In this document: positions 16,058 through 24,802 of the stretch, piece after piece
Position numbering within the stretch: the stretch's first letter is position 1
Layout of the letters: every line of letters begins with the position of its first letter
From: Bacillus pseudomycoides
GTDB lineage: Bacteria > Bacillota > Bacilli > Bacillales > Bacillaceae_G
Reading direction: 5' to 3'
Assembly (NCBI RefSeq): GCF_002582035.1
Contig: NZ_NUQE01000088.1
Location: forward strand, 1 to 64,000
Length of the DNA stretch: 64,000 nt
The notes under the pieces: model-generated
Databases searched by the model: none
Seen by the model: only the letters and a program-made list of their open reading frames with translations
Told to the model about the DNA's origin: nothing
Translations under genes and position numbers: made by a program

Positions 16058-17146
16058 TTAGCTGGACCGTTCTTCCAACCAGTCACCAATCGTTGGATAA
16101 GTTATTTTTGTAGCTTTACTTCCAAAAGCAATAGACGTATGCCCAACAGGTAAATTTATATATTGTTTATCTCTACTTGATATGTGATTCATCAATGCTT
16201 CTACTTGATGTGGTTGAGCGATAATATCATTTTTACCTGATAGGTTGAGCACATTAGCAGTGATTGCCTCAAGTTTAACCTGACGACCACGAATAACCAG
16301 TTCCCCTTTAATCAGCTTGTTGTTTTGATAAAAATCGCTAATCCACTGATGATAAGCTTCACCTGGAAATGGAATGCCGTCGTTTAACCATTTTTGCAAA
16401 AGTTTAAAGCTCTTTACGAATCTTTCATCTTCAGCACGATCGAAAAGACTAACATATGGCCCATAAAAGTTTGCCATCGGTTCGAGTAATTTGTTTCCAA
16501 TGTCAATCATTTCAGGTGGAATATTACCGAACGTCTGGACCACTTTATCAATATCAAAATACCGCTCATCTAGCATAGCGCCGTATAGACCTGTTTCTTC
16601 AAAATCAAAAGGAGTTGTCATAAAAACAATATTGCGAATTGGCAATTCAGGGTGTAGCGCCGCAGATATTGATGTTATAGTACCGCCCATGCAGTAACCA
16701 AGCATGGATACCTCATCAGCATTAGATTTTCGCAATACTTTACGAACTGCACGTGGGATGTAGTCCATAATGTAATCATCTAATTTCATGTTTTTATCTT
16801 CGCGACCTGGTGTACCCCAGTCAAGGAGATAGACATCAAAGTTACGATTAACTAAATATTCTACTAAACTGCTACCCTTTGTTAAATCCATAATATAGGG
16901 TTTATTAATCAGTGCATAAATCAATAAAATTGGAATTTTATGTTTTTTTGGTTGATCAGAAACATATCGATAGAGCTTCGTTTTATTTCTAGTCCAAATA
17001 ACTTCCTTCGGTGTTGGACCTACTTTTGGCTCGGCATCCATTGTTAACACTTGAGTTGTTTTTTTCACACGTCTATACATCTCTTGATACTCCTCAGGTA
17101 TCATTTCGATAAACTTTTCGTGTTCTTTTGTCATAAGAACGCTCAT
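16058..17146 (-). CDS. phaC: Class IV PHA synthase catalytic subunit
   Basis: 362 residues with an alpha/beta hydrolase fold. The lipase-like box GYCMGGTIT places the nucleophilic Cys near residue 149. The other triad members fit NLSGKNDIIAQP (Asp) and LPVGHTSIAFGS (His). It polymerises 3-hydroxyacyl-CoA to polyhydroxyalkanoate at the surface of storage granules, together with PhaR. The length and lack of an N-terminal extension match the class IV enzymes of Bacillus. It lies 64 nt downstream of phaR on the same strand, with a GGGGTGAAG site. Confidence 0.93.
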   Translation of the reverse strand: MSVLMTKEHEKFIEMIPEEYQEMYRRVKKTTQVLTMDAEPKVGPTPKEVIWTRNKTKLYRYVSDQPKKHKIPILLIYALINKPYIMDLTKGSSLVEYLVNRNFDVYLLDWGTPGREDKNMKLDDYIMDYIPRAVRKVLRKSNADEVSMLGYCMGGTITSISAALHPELPIRNIVFMTTPFDFEETGLYGAMLDERYFDIDKVVQTFGNIPPEMIDIGNKLLEPMANFYGPYVSLFDRAEDERFVKSFKLLQKWLNDGIPFPGEAYHQWISDFYQNNKLIKGELVIRGRQVKLEAITANVLNLSGKNDIIAQPHQVEALMNHISSRDKQYINLPVGHTSIAFGSKATKITYPTIGDWLEERSS

Positions 17147-17210
17147 GACTTCACCCCTTACATAATTTATGATTAATAATAGACTAATGGATTTGTTTTT
17201 TCTGTATCAC

Positions 17211-17630
17211 TTATACAGTACCTTTTGTACTCATATCATTTGGTGATTTTAATAAGGTTATGATTTGATTAAGTTTAGTATCAAGGCTCTTCATATCTTT
17301 TTTTAAGTTTGCCATTTCACGTTTCAATTCCACTGAATCCCCTTGATTATCCTTAGTTTCTTGTACAAATTCTTCTAAATCATCCACCTTTGCATCTATA
17401 TTGACAATCTGAGAGGAAATATGCGCAAGATCATCTCGTGATGGTAGATTAACAAATTCATAATAACGTTCTGTTGTTTCATTCATCATTTTTTTGAATT
17501 GAAGGTTCATCTCCAACATCTGTCCTATCCCTTGAGCAGGAAATTCTTTAGTCACTTGTTTATCCAAAAAGTTACTGTACCGGGAATAATAATCTTTCCA
17601 AATTTGATAAAAGTTAAAGTTTTGGGCCAT
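17211..17630 (-). CDS. phaR: PHA synthase subunit PhaR
   Basis: The start is set at ATG 17630, after a perfect GGAGGAGAAAAG, giving 139 residues beginning MAQNFNFYQIWKDYYSRY. A longer frame continues upstream into the SDR gene but lacks a site. The product is helical and charged, with a C-terminal coiled-coil-like stretch (DLEEFVQETKDN, KKDMKSLDTKLNQIITLL). PhaR is the obligate partner of class IV PhaC. It sits between the SDR and phaC, as phaR, phaB and phaC cluster in Bacillus. Confidence 0.9.
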   Translation of the reverse strand: MAQNFNFYQIWKDYYSRYSNFLDKQVTKEFPAQGIGQMLEMNLQFKKMMNETTERYYEFVNLPSRDDLAHISSQIVNIDAKVDDLEEFVQETKDNQGDSVELKREMANLKKDMKSLDTKLNQIITLLKSPNDMSTKGTV

Positions 17631-17746
17631 CTTTTCTCCTCCTATGTATTCATTTAAATATTTTTCAGCTTCATGCAGCTTCTTTCTATCGTTACATATG
17701 CATAATATTTTCCGTAAATCGTAAATGATGGGTGTTTTATGTTTAT

Positions 17747-18529
17747 TTACACTTTTTGTTCGAGAAGTTTTCGGGTATAGATAGTTACCCATTTCCTTGG
17801 CAGCAGTCCGACAGATTTAGCCATGAGTTTATTTTTAAAGCCCGGGATGATTACCCTTTTATTCTTCATTAACCCTTCAAAGCCGCACTTGGCAACCATT
17901 TGTGGATCCAACATGTTCTTATTGAACACTTTTGTGCCTGCTCCGGCGAATTGCTGCGTGAGCGGTGTTTTGGTAAAGCCGGGACATAATACGGAAACTT
18001 GAACACCGGTTCCTTTCAGTTCTTCCGCAATCGCTTCCGAAAAGGATAACACGTACGATTTGCTTGCTCCATACATCGACATCCGTGGGACTGGCTGAAA
18101 GGCCGCTAGTGAAGCCACGTTTAAAATTTTACCTTTCTTTCGTTTCACCATGTCATCCGTAAAAAGTCTGGTTAAATACGTAAGCGAGATCATATTAAGC
18201 TGCAGATATTCCATTTCTTTCTGGATATCTGTTTCTGTCATGACCCCGTATCCGCCAGCTCCAGCATTATTAATCAAAATATCAATGTCAATTCCCTCGG
18301 TTTTCAAGTGTCGATGCAAGCTCTCTACCGTCGTATGGCTACTCAAATCGCCGGCAAAAGTATTCACTTGTATGCCATAATCCTTTTTTAAATTCTCGGC
18401 TTGTTGTTCCAACAACGTTGCGTCTCTCGCGACTAACACCAAGTTATAGCTATGGCCTGCAAAAATTTTAACGAATTCCAAGCCGATTCCTTTTGTAGCA
18501 CCTGTAATTAAAACAGTTTCTGTTGACAT
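17747..18529 (-). CDS. SDR oxidoreductase upstream of phaRC
   Basis: The start is set at ATG 18529 behind GGGGAGGAGACGG, giving 260 residues from MSTETVLITGATKGIG. It is a classical short-chain dehydrogenase: TGATKGIG cofactor loop, NNAGAGGYG, a Ser in NVASLAAF, and the catalytic YGASK (about residue 154). The LVARDATLLEQQAE segment suggests NADP preference. PhaB acetoacetyl-CoA reductase usually sits beside phaR and phaC, but this protein looks more like the DltE/YqjQ-type SDR group than PhaB. A role in PHA precursor supply is therefore only a possibility. Confidence 0.85.
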   Translation of the reverse strand: MSTETVLITGATKGIGLEFVKIFAGHSYNLVLVARDATLLEQQAENLKKDYGIQVNTFAGDLSSHTTVESLHRHLKTEGIDIDILINNAGAGGYGVMTETDIQKEMEYLQLNMISLTYLTRLFTDDMVKRKKGKILNVASLAAFQPVPRMSMYGASKSYVLSFSEAIAEELKGTGVQVSVLCPGFTKTPLTQQFAGAGTKVFNKNMLDPQMVAKCGFEGLMKNKRVIIPGFKNKLMAKSVGLLPRKWVTIYTRKLLEQKV

Positions 18530-18540
18530 CCGTCTCCTCC

Positions 18541-18610
18541 CCATGTGTTATTTATCCCGCTATTCGCGGGCAGTAAGACTCCCACTGATGGAAGTTTCAC
18601 TTTATCCAGT
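18541..18610 (-). repeat. Degraded interspersed repeat, copy 1
   Basis: On the minus strand, AAAGTGAAACTTCCATCAGT is followed by GGGAGTCTTACTGCCCGCGAA and AGCGGGATAAA. Related pieces occur at 25305-25425 and 61055-61160. Together they suggest one ancestral element of about 150 bp that begins AAAGTGAAACTTCC and ends in a GCGAATAGCGGGATAAA hairpin. Confidence 0.6.
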
Positions 18611-18640
18611 TGCGAAATAAGAAAGCGCTTTATCCATACC

Positions 18641-18880
18641 TTAAACGACAGATTCAGAATCTGTTACACCAATGCTAGGACAAGCGCTCGTCTCCCTAAT
18701 ACTTCGATTTCTTTCACAACTTTCTCGTGGCCCTCTATTCGATGTGAACATACTACAACGTTTGCATCTTCTTCTGCCCACGTGAGTATCATTAACTTCC
18801 ATTAATCGCCCTAAACTATTACCACCTTCAGTAACTATTTCTTCCTGTCCTGTTAAATCAAACAATTGTTTAGATGACAT
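18641..18880 (-). pseudogene. Decayed 5' fragment of an SDR gene
   Basis: The frame begins MSSKQLFDLTGQ with a GGAGGG site, identical to the start of the intact SDR at 20685-21473. It continues with scrambled pieces of the same sequence (GGNSLGRLMEVN; SERNRSI-like and GVTDSESVV near the end). Several internal deletions and frameshifts are needed to align it, and the remaining two thirds of the gene are missing. It lies head-to-head with the intact LysR gene, as the intact SDR lies head-to-head with a broken LysR. Confidence 0.8.
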
Positions 18881-18942
18881 TCTAACCCTCCTTGTATATT
18901 TGGTGTTTTCGAAAATTCTAAATATTCTTATTGTTTTTGATT

Positions 18943-19018
18943 ATACTCATAAATTATAATTAAATAAAATTAAAGATTTTAATTTGTATGTAAGTATTAC
19001 TAATATTCAAAAAGGGGG
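18943..19018 (+). promoter_or_regulatory. AT-rich promoter module, copy A
   Basis: The stretch TATAATTAAATAAAATTAAA continues through an AT-rich dyad to GTAAGTATTACTAATATTCA and AAAAGG just before the LysR start. Almost identical modules lie at 21529-21602, 24803-24878 and 33150-33223, and an inverted one at 25548-25609. It contains AT-rich dyads of the kind LysR regulators bind. It is probably both promoter and operator. Confidence 0.7.
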
Positions 19019-19024
19019 ACAGCC

Positions 19025-19930
19025 ATGAATATTGAGCAACTACTATATATTATTGAAGTCTCAAAATACAGTTCTTTGACTATGGCAGCACAGAATCTTC
19101 ATGTGACCCAATCCACGATCAGTCAATCCATTACCAGCTTAGAAAAGGAGTTAGGGATTAAAATTCTTAATCGCTCCCGTGGACACGGTGCCGTACCAAC
19201 AGATGAAGGTAGAATTATTCTAAAACTCGCTTACGAAGTACTGAAAAAAATTGAAGAAATTAAAGAGACATCCAACTCATTCAATTCCTTGGATGTGGGG
19301 GAACTAAGATTATCTTCTTTACCCGGATTGACGACGTTTCTGGTAAAAGCTATAGCCGCTTTTAGACAAGAATATCCACATGTGAATGTGGAGGTGTCCG
19401 AAAAAAGTGGATCTGCTGTGATTGAAGATATTCGACAGCATAAGACCGACATCGGACTAATTACATATTCAGCTGATTTGAACATAAACATGGAAGGAAT
19501 AGCTTTTGAAACACTATTTGAAGGGAAACAGAAAGTGTATGTTTCTAAGCATTCTCCCTTAGCAATTCTTGGTACCATAGATCCGCATGATATACTTGAT
19601 CAAACTCTCGTTACATATAACGGTGAATTTATGCAGTATTTTGTTCAAGATTTCTTTAACAAATATAAGCCCTTAAAAATCCTATTTACATCAAATAATA
19701 TGGACGGCGTTCTCCAAGCCATTATTGAAAGTTTAGCTATTACATTTGCTCCTGATTTCGTAATGAAAAATTATCCCCCTGTCATCAATGGTGATATCAT
19801 TCCGATTGATTTGATGAATCATAGGACTGTAAATATTTCTTTAGGGTTGGTTCGATCAGAGAATAAACATTTATCCACTTTTGCCAACAAATATATTCAT
19901 TATCTAAAATCCAAAATTATTAAGAGTTAA
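19025..19930 (+). CDS. LysR-family transcriptional regulator
   Basis: 301 residues. The N-terminal winged helix is typical (MNIEQLLYIIEVSKYSSLTM, then VTQSTISQSITSLEKELG at about 27-45). A periplasmic-binding-protein-like effector domain follows from about residue 90 (LRLSSLPGLTTFLVKAIAAF). The site is GGGGGACAGCC. It is the only intact regulator of the metabolic island. Two damaged relatives (21611-21825 and 24887-25245) share its sequence, and similar promoter modules precede several enzyme genes. It is therefore the likely activator of the island, responding to the substrate or an intermediate. Confidence 0.92.
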   Translation: MNIEQLLYIIEVSKYSSLTMAAQNLHVTQSTISQSITSLEKELGIKILNRSRGHGAVPTDEGRIILKLAYEVLKKIEEIKETSNSFNSLDVGELRLSSLPGLTTFLVKAIAAFRQEYPHVNVEVSEKSGSAVIEDIRQHKTDIGLITYSADLNINMEGIAFETLFEGKQKVYVSKHSPLAILGTIDPHDILDQTLVTYNGEFMQYFVQDFFNKYKPLKILFTSNNMDGVLQAIIESLAITFAPDFVMKNYPPVINGDIIPIDLMNHRTVNISLGLVRSENKHLSTFANKYIHYLKSKIIKS

Positions 19931-19935
19931 AAAAG

Positions 19936-19986
19936 AAAAAAGAGAAGCATCTTCGTCGCATGTGAACGTCGGGCTTCTCTTTTTTT
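19936..19986. terminator. Bidirectional terminator between LysR and cupin genes
   Basis: AAAAAAGAGAAGC ... GCTTCTCTTTTTTT, a 13-bp stem with A and T tails, between two convergent genes. Confidence 0.8.
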
Positions 19987-19999
19987 ACGAATCTATCTT

Positions 20000-20476
20000 T
20001 TAAAATTTTGTCACATCTACAGGTTCAATTCCTTCAGCTGCGCAGTGGTCATGGTATTTTTTCAGGAATGACTCAAAATTATCTCTGGCAATAATTTCCC
20101 CATTCTCACCTAAATAGTCTAATGTTCCTTCAACAATATTCAACGTAATAACTTCTTCATCCCCTACAGCCTGAGGTGTATGTGAGGAGCCAGCCGGCTC
20201 ATAAACGACATCACCAGCTTTGGAGATCCAAGGATCTTCGAGATATCTCCAAGTACCTTGGACAGTATAAACAATGACCGTACCAGGATGAAAATGAGCT
20301 GGAAGTTGCATAGCCGCAGGAACTTTTAATAGCGTAACCGTCTGTCCTGTCACCGGGTTGGCCTTAAGCAATTTAAACTTCGCATCTCCAAAATAAGGAA
20401 TCCAAGGTAAATCATCTGGACAAATATTATTGGCATGAAATGCCACTACATCTTTTACACTTTTTACGTTACTCAC
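20000..20476 (-). CDS. Cupin of the dihydroxyacetophenone dioxygenase type
   Basis: 158 residues from a GTG start with an AAAGAGGGG site. A single cupin barrel carries HFHPGTVIVYTVQGTW (metal-binding His pair, about residues 60-62) and a second motif YEPAGSSHTPQAV with the third His. The opening DDLPWIPYFGDAKFK and the GTWRYLEDPW stretch resemble 2,4'-dihydroxyacetophenone dioxygenase (DAD) and ChrR-like cupins. DAD cleaves a C-C bond next to a carbonyl on an aromatic ketone. The substrate here is unknown. It follows an SDR gene on the same strand, which could form or reduce such a ketone. Confidence 0.8.
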   Translation of the reverse strand: MSNVKSVKDVVAFHANNICPDDLPWIPYFGDAKFKLLKANPVTGQTVTLLKVPAAMQLPAHFHPGTVIVYTVQGTWRYLEDPWISKAGDVVYEPAGSSHTPQAVGDEEVITLNIVEGTLDYLGENGEIIARDNFESFLKKYHDHCAAEGIEPVDVTKF

Positions 20477-20566
20477 TTATATCCCCTCTTTCAATTTTTT
20501 GAAATCCGCATATTGATAACGTTTACAATAATAATTTAATTGAATATTGCGAATTTGTTATTTTTA

Positions 20567-20634
20567 GTATATTTACAATTACCAATTAAGTAAAATTATT
20601 ATTTTTAACATATAATTAAGTTTTATTAATTTAC
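20567..20634 (-). promoter_or_regulatory. AT-rich promoter module, second type, copy F
   Basis: TTACAATTACCAATTAAGTA continuing to ACATATAATTAAGTTTTATT lies between the SDR and cupin genes. A close match precedes the third dioxygenase gene at 28797-28866. It probably carries the cupin promoter and a regulator site. Confidence 0.55.
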
Positions 20635-20684
20635 GCCATCAACTTGATATATTCACGTACTAACTTTAATTATTTGAGTAAAAG

Positions 20685-21473
20685 TTACTTAGCGCCAAGT
20701 CCCCCATCAAGAGTCAATATTTGTCCTGTACAATAATCAGAAGCTGCTGAAGCAAAATAAAGGACTGCTCCTACTAAATCATTGTCTCTACCTAACCTCC
20801 TTACTGGAACTTGGGAGGCGATAATCGGACCAGCCTTATGTACAAGTGTTCCCGGTATTTCTGGGTTATTCATTCCAGTAGTGAAAACTCCAGGAGCAAT
20901 GGAATTCACATGCACTCCATGGCGACCCCACTTAACTGCAAGATCCTTCGTTAAAGTCATAACTGCACCCTTACTTGTTGTATATCCTACAGAATCTACA
21001 GCTTCTGGGTCAGTACCTTTAAAGCCGATTGAAGAAGAAATGTTAATGATTTTTCCGTATTCGTTGTCAATCATATGTCTTCCCACAGCCTGACACATTA
21101 AAAATGTTCCTGTCACATTTGTATCGAGCATAGATTGCCATTGTTCTAAAGGCATTTCCGTAGCAGGCGTTTCAAAAACCGTTCCGCTACTGTTGACTAA
21201 AATTTCGATTTTTCCAAAATGAGAAACTGCTTTCTCCACACCTTGAACAATAGATTCAGGAACTGTTACATCTAATGATACAGCAAGTGCTTGTTTTCCT
21301 AACGCCTCGATTTCTTTCACAACTTCTTCACAAACCTCTATACGACGTGAACAAACTACCACGTTTGCTCCGGCCTCAGCCAACGCCAGTGCCATTACAC
21401 GCCCTAACCCGCTACCACCTCCGGTAACCATTGCTGTCTGTCCTGTTAGATCAAACAATTGTTTAGATGACAT
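20685..21473 (-). CDS. SDR oxidoreductase (FabG-like)
   Basis: 262 residues with a TTTAGGAGGG site. It shows a canonical cofactor loop (VTGGGSGLGRVMA), VNSSGTVFE (in place of the usual NNAG), SSSIGFKG with the catalytic Ser, and YTTSKGAVM with the Tyr-Lys pair. The CSRR motif after beta 2 suggests NADP use. The C-terminus YCTGQILTLDGGLGAK is typical of FabG-like and gluconate 5-dehydrogenase-like enzymes. It probably oxidises or reduces an alcohol/ketone in the island's pathway. Damaged copies of this gene occur at 18641-18880 and 28984-29030. Confidence 0.9.
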   Translation of the reverse strand: MSSKQLFDLTGQTAMVTGGGSGLGRVMALALAEAGANVVVCSRRIEVCEEVVKEIEALGKQALAVSLDVTVPESIVQGVEKAVSHFGKIEILVNSSGTVFETPATEMPLEQWQSMLDTNVTGTFLMCQAVGRHMIDNEYGKIINISSSIGFKGTDPEAVDSVGYTTSKGAVMTLTKDLAVKWGRHGVHVNSIAPGVFTTGMNNPEIPGTLVHKAGPIIASQVPVRRLGRDNDLVGAVLYFASAASDYCTGQILTLDGGLGAK

Positions 21474-21528
21474 TCTAGATTCCCTCCTAAATTAAGAATA
21501 TTCAAAATCTTTAAAACATATTATAATT

Positions 21529-21602
21529 ATACTCATAAGTTATAATTAAATAAAATTAAAAATTTTAATGTGTAAGTAAGTATTACTAATATTCAAAAAG
21601 GT
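21529..21602 (+). promoter_or_regulatory. AT-rich promoter module, copy B
   Basis: It matches copy A almost base for base (TATAATTAAATAAAATTAAA, then GTAAGTAAGTATTACTAATA). It lies between the intact SDR gene and a broken LysR gene, so it still can serve the SDR promoter. Confidence 0.7.
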
Positions 21603-21610
21603 TTACAGTC

Positions 21611-21825
21611 ATGAACATTGAACAATTACTATAAATATGGACGGAGTTATGCAAGACATCATTGAAAGTTTGGCTATTACATTTGCTCCTAATTTCATAA
21701 TGAAAAATTATCCCCCTGTCATAAAGGGGGAAATCATTCCGATTGATTTGGTGATTCATAAACTCTTAAATATTTCTTTTAAGTTGGTTCAAACAGAGAA
21801 TTCCCTGCTTTTTTGCTACCTGTGA
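21611..21825 (+). pseudogene. LysR pseudogene with large internal deletion
   Basis: ATGAACATTGAACAATTACT matches the start of the intact LysR gene, then the sequence jumps to its C-terminal quarter (MDGVMQDIIESLAITFAPNF, then KGEIIPIDL). About 220 codons between are missing, and a stop codon follows the first six. The surviving parts are about 85 percent identical to the intact gene by eye. Confidence 0.85.
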
Positions 21826-21848
21826 AACTCCAAATTTTGTTATACAAA

Positions 21849-21983
21849 CTATTTTACTTCATCTTCTACTTCAATATGATCATCAGAGTAAGTCTCGGAC
21901 ATTCTCTCTTGACAATTCCAGCACTCACTACGATTTCGCTCCATAATGGCTAATTCTTCATGACAATATACACAACGATCCAT
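21849..21983 (-). CDS. 44-residue zinc-ribbon peptide
   Basis: A tiny gene with a strong site (GGAGGTTTCATAA before ATG). The product MDRCVYCHEELAIMERNRSE continues to CWNCQ, giving two CxxC knuckles 20 residues apart, then an acidic tail (DDHIEVEDEVK). This is a compact zinc ribbon. It has no known function. It lies 60 nt downstream of the first MFS gene on the same strand and may be co-transcribed with it. Confidence 0.65.
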   Translation of the reverse strand: MDRCVYCHEELAIMERNRSECWNCQERMSETYSDDHIEVEDEVK

Positions 21984-22043
21984 TTATGAAACCTCCTTGT
22001 CATATTTACTCATTTCTTTCCCCCCTCAATTCATCAATGATTT

Positions 22044-23333
22044 TTAAATACTCACTTGCTCCTCAGCTTTTATCGTTGTGTGACTTTGCTTCGCGGGACG
22101 TACAACAATCAAAAATAATAATCCGATAACGAGCATACCTAAAGAAGTTACTTGAAATCCATAACGATATCCAATTGCCTCAGTCGCTGCATATTGGATA
22201 AAATACCCGAATACGAGCGGAGCAATAATACTTGTTGAGCTTGCAAGAGCAACGTAGGCCCCTTGTGCTTTTCCGATGTTTTTGGGAGAAAAAAAGTCCA
22301 TCAATATTGCAGGTGCGAGTGAAAGAATGACATAAGCGAAACCTGGAGCAAGGGTGAAGAACAGGATGGATATAACAGTTGAATTCACGGCATTTGCCAT
22401 ATATACACAAAGAGCAGATAGTACCATCATAAAGCCGGCAAGATTTATTCGTGCTTTACGAATATCCCCCGTTTTGCGATAAATCCGGTCTGATAGCATA
22501 GAAAATCCAATTTGGCTAATGGCAGCGAAAAGAAAAGGTAACGACACAGCTAATTTTAATGTTTGATTATCAAAATGTTGAACTTTGGTAAAGTATGCCG
22601 GAAACCATATCGCTTGAACAGATAATAACCAATAGGCACACCCTCCACACAAAATGATAAAAACAAAATTTTTAGACAACAGATGCGGAAGAAACTGACG
22701 CCAAGAAACCTTAGAGAGGGTTGATGAATGCTGCTCCTCTTGATGAAAAGAAGGCAACCCGATTTCTTGTGGACTTTCTTTACCGAAAATGACCCATAAA
22801 ACTAGTACAATCAGTCCAACAATCCCCATAGCTATAAAAGCAGATCTCCATCCATATTGATTGATCGAGGAGATTAATAATGGTGAAGCAATTGCAGGCC
22901 CAATTGTTGCTCCACAGAGAACAGCGCCAAAGCCTATACCATGTCTATGTTTTGGGAACCATTTCCCCACCATAGCCGTTGATAGGGCAGGGGCTGCGCC
23001 TTCGCCTGCTCCCAAGAGCATCCTTGTAAGCACTAGCAGAGACAGACTAGAAACAAAAGGTGTAACAAATTGAACAATCAACCATACCAGCGACATCCAA
23101 GTTAACATTTTTTTCGTGTTTTTGGAATCGGCCATGCCCCCAATAATGATAGAGGAAAAGGTGAAGAACCAAAAGAAGGAACTTCCCACCAATCCCCATT
23201 GTGAAGGGCTTAAATGTAACTCTTTCATTACAGGAACGGAAACCAAGCCAATGACAATTTTATCAACTTGGTTGATCATACCAGAAGCAACTAGAAATAA
23301 TAATATTATCCAAGAATATTTTGGGGTGTTCAA
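22044..23333 (-). CDS. MFS transporter, anion:cation symporter type (copy 1)
   Basis: 429 residues from a TTG start (GGGGAG, nine bases before). Twelve hydrophobic segments and the DKIVIGLVSVPVMKEL start fit the ACS/phthalate permease group of MFS, which imports organic anions such as hexuronates, phthalate and aromatic acids. The loop between TM2 and TM3 reads GGMADSKNTKKML, and LGAGEGAAPALSTAMVGKWF lies in TM4/5. It follows the first dioxygenase gene by 15 nt, so uptake and oxidation of the same compound is likely. It is over 90 percent identical to the copy at 29037-30326. Confidence 0.9.
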   Translation of the reverse strand: MNTPKYSWIILLFLVASGMINQVDKIVIGLVSVPVMKELHLSPSQWGLVGSSFFWFFTFSSIIIGGMADSKNTKKMLTWMSLVWLIVQFVTPFVSSLSLLVLTRMLLGAGEGAAPALSTAMVGKWFPKHRHGIGFGAVLCGATIGPAIASPLLISSINQYGWRSAFIAMGIVGLIVLVLWVIFGKESPQEIGLPSFHQEEQHSSTLSKVSWRQFLPHLLSKNFVFIILCGGCAYWLLSVQAIWFPAYFTKVQHFDNQTLKLAVSLPFLFAAISQIGFSMLSDRIYRKTGDIRKARINLAGFMMVLSALCVYMANAVNSTVISILFFTLAPGFAYVILSLAPAILMDFFSPKNIGKAQGAYVALASSTSIIAPLVFGYFIQYAATEAIGYRYGFQVTSLGMLVIGLLFLIVVRPAKQSHTTIKAEEQVSI

Positions 23334-23348
23334 TATAAAAATCTCCCC

Positions 23349-24404
23349 TTACCTTAAGTTTTCTACAATACCACCAGCCGTTTTTCCACGTACGGGAATA
23401 CCACCGCGACCTGCTTTACCTGTCTTCTCATCAATAAACATCGCAAAATCAGGTGCAATTTCTCGGCCGTTTGGCATCGTGAGCCACAATCTTAATAAAT
23501 GACGTTTGCGTTCCGGTTCTTCGTAGTCTTCGTATACAGTACGTGAATGAAGAACGGTATAATTATTAACAAATTGCATATCCCCCGGTTCCAACATCAT
23601 ATCAATATGCATGTTTTCATCATGAAGCAGGGAATCCATTAAGTCATATGCTTCAATTTCAACTTGTGACAAATGGATACTTGTTTTCGCTTGTGCTGAT
23701 TCGACATATCCGCGATTATATCTGCAACTCAATTTACCTTCGTAATAACTAAAGACTGGTGATGAATATACTGGAGATTCTCCTGGTGCTTCCTCACCAC
23801 GACGATCCAAGAAGTATGGACGATAAAGAATTCCAAGATACTCTGGGTACTTCTCAAGAATTTCATTATAAACAGCCATAGAACTTACGATACTACTGAA
23901 CCCTCCGGATTTAGCTTTTCGAAGACTTAATAATCCGACTACGTCAGATCCATCTGGGTGAAAGGGAAGATGTGCATTCGTTTGGTAACCGCGTACATTT
24001 GAATCATTAATGTTGAGACCTTGATCAATGACATTTCCTAAGAGGTCACCTTTTGCGTTTTGCGCTACCGGGATGCCCAAGTAAAGTCCGAGCCCCCAGT
24101 AAATGATGCTCGCTTCTTCATCCGTATATCTTTCCATTGGTAATCCACGAATTAATAGAAACCCCCTACCATTCTCTAGCTCTTCAACAAAGTAAGCAAT
24201 TTCGTCAGAGAGATCCGAAATCGGGAAGTCCTCCTTGTTAAAATTAGGTGCTTTTAAACCCTTTTGTTTAACAAGAAATAAAGCGTTTTCAAGAGATTCG
24301 ATTGTTTTCTCGGACAAATAATAAATCCATGAATCATCTTTAGCTAGATCAATACCTTTCCACGCTACTGGTCCTTGAATTTTTTCCTTAAAAATGGACG
24401 GCAT
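23349..24404 (-). CDS. TauD/TfdA-family dioxygenase (copy 1)
   Basis: 351 residues with an AAGGAGGAG site. It is an Fe(II)/2-oxoglutarate-dependent oxygenase. The HxD iron motif is in LPFHPDGSDVVGLL (about residue 148) and the distal His in NNYTVLHSRTVYEDYEE. The 2-oxoglutarate Arg is in RKRHLLRLWLTMPNG. GFLLIRGLPMERYTDEEA near residue 80 is another family signature. Members hydroxylate taurine, 2,4-D-like ethers and other acids. It is followed directly by an MFS importer. Two paralogs (27725-28723 and 30463-31518) keep the same residues. The substrate is unknown. Confidence 0.9.
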   Translation of the reverse strand: MPSIFKEKIQGPVAWKGIDLAKDDSWIYYLSEKTIESLENALFLVKQKGLKAPNFNKEDFPISDLSDEIAYFVEELENGRGFLLIRGLPMERYTDEEASIIYWGLGLYLGIPVAQNAKGDLLGNVIDQGLNINDSNVRGYQTNAHLPFHPDGSDVVGLLSLRKAKSGGFSSIVSSMAVYNEILEKYPEYLGILYRPYFLDRRGEEAPGESPVYSSPVFSYYEGKLSCRYNRGYVESAQAKTSIHLSQVEIEAYDLMDSLLHDENMHIDMMLEPGDMQFVNNYTVLHSRTVYEDYEEPERKRHLLRLWLTMPNGREIAPDFAMFIDEKTGKAGRGGIPVRGKTAGGIVENLR

Positions 24405-24449
24405 AGGTACTCCTCCTTCCTTTTCTCATGCAAATTTTAAAGTTTCTCA

Positions 24450-24720
24450 TTTGTTTTCTTAAGTAACCCCTTTAAAAATTCCACTTATCTAGGAAGCTTG
24501 TACTAAACCAGCTTATCCTGACAGAATCAGTCATTTATGTGCAAGTTTCGATGAGATAACACTGCAGCCTTTGCTTCATCGGTTATTCCTAATGTGTATA
24601 GAATTACTGCAAGCCTTCCTAATGATGAAAGTGCTCTCATAAATATGATAGCTTGTTTCCTAATAAAAGAGCGACTCCATCTCCCTTCTCAAATTCTTTG
24701 TCAGATAAATTATAACTTTT
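24450..24720 (-). pseudogene. Remnant of an acyl-CoA ligase gene
   Basis: Several blocks match the intact ligase gene (31556-33070) in order on the minus strand. They include TATCTAGGAAGCTTGTACT with CAGCTTATCCTG (the C-terminal domain), GATGTGTATAGAAT (matching the AMP-loop region) and CTAATAAAAGNGCNACTCCA near the start. More than 1.2 kb between them is deleted. It stands just upstream of dioxygenase copy 1, where the intact ligase stands before dioxygenase copy 3. This shows that a ligase-dioxygenase-MFS block was duplicated and then partly lost. Confidence 0.8.
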
Positions 24721-24802
24721 TAAGTGCTGTCCCCCTCCTTCACCTATATGAAAGCGCTTTAAATAACAACTATTACGATTGTATTAATTGCTATTTAATT
24801 CA

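Noticed and set aside
17747-18529. phaB acetoacetyl-CoA reductase
   Set aside because: Its place beside phaR invites the name, but the sequence looks more like DltE/YqjQ-type SDRs, so no symbol was given.
22180-22410. Minus-strand frames inside both MFS genes (also 29173-29403)
   Set aside because: They appear in both copies only because the MFS genes are near-identical; they are shifted-frame shadows.
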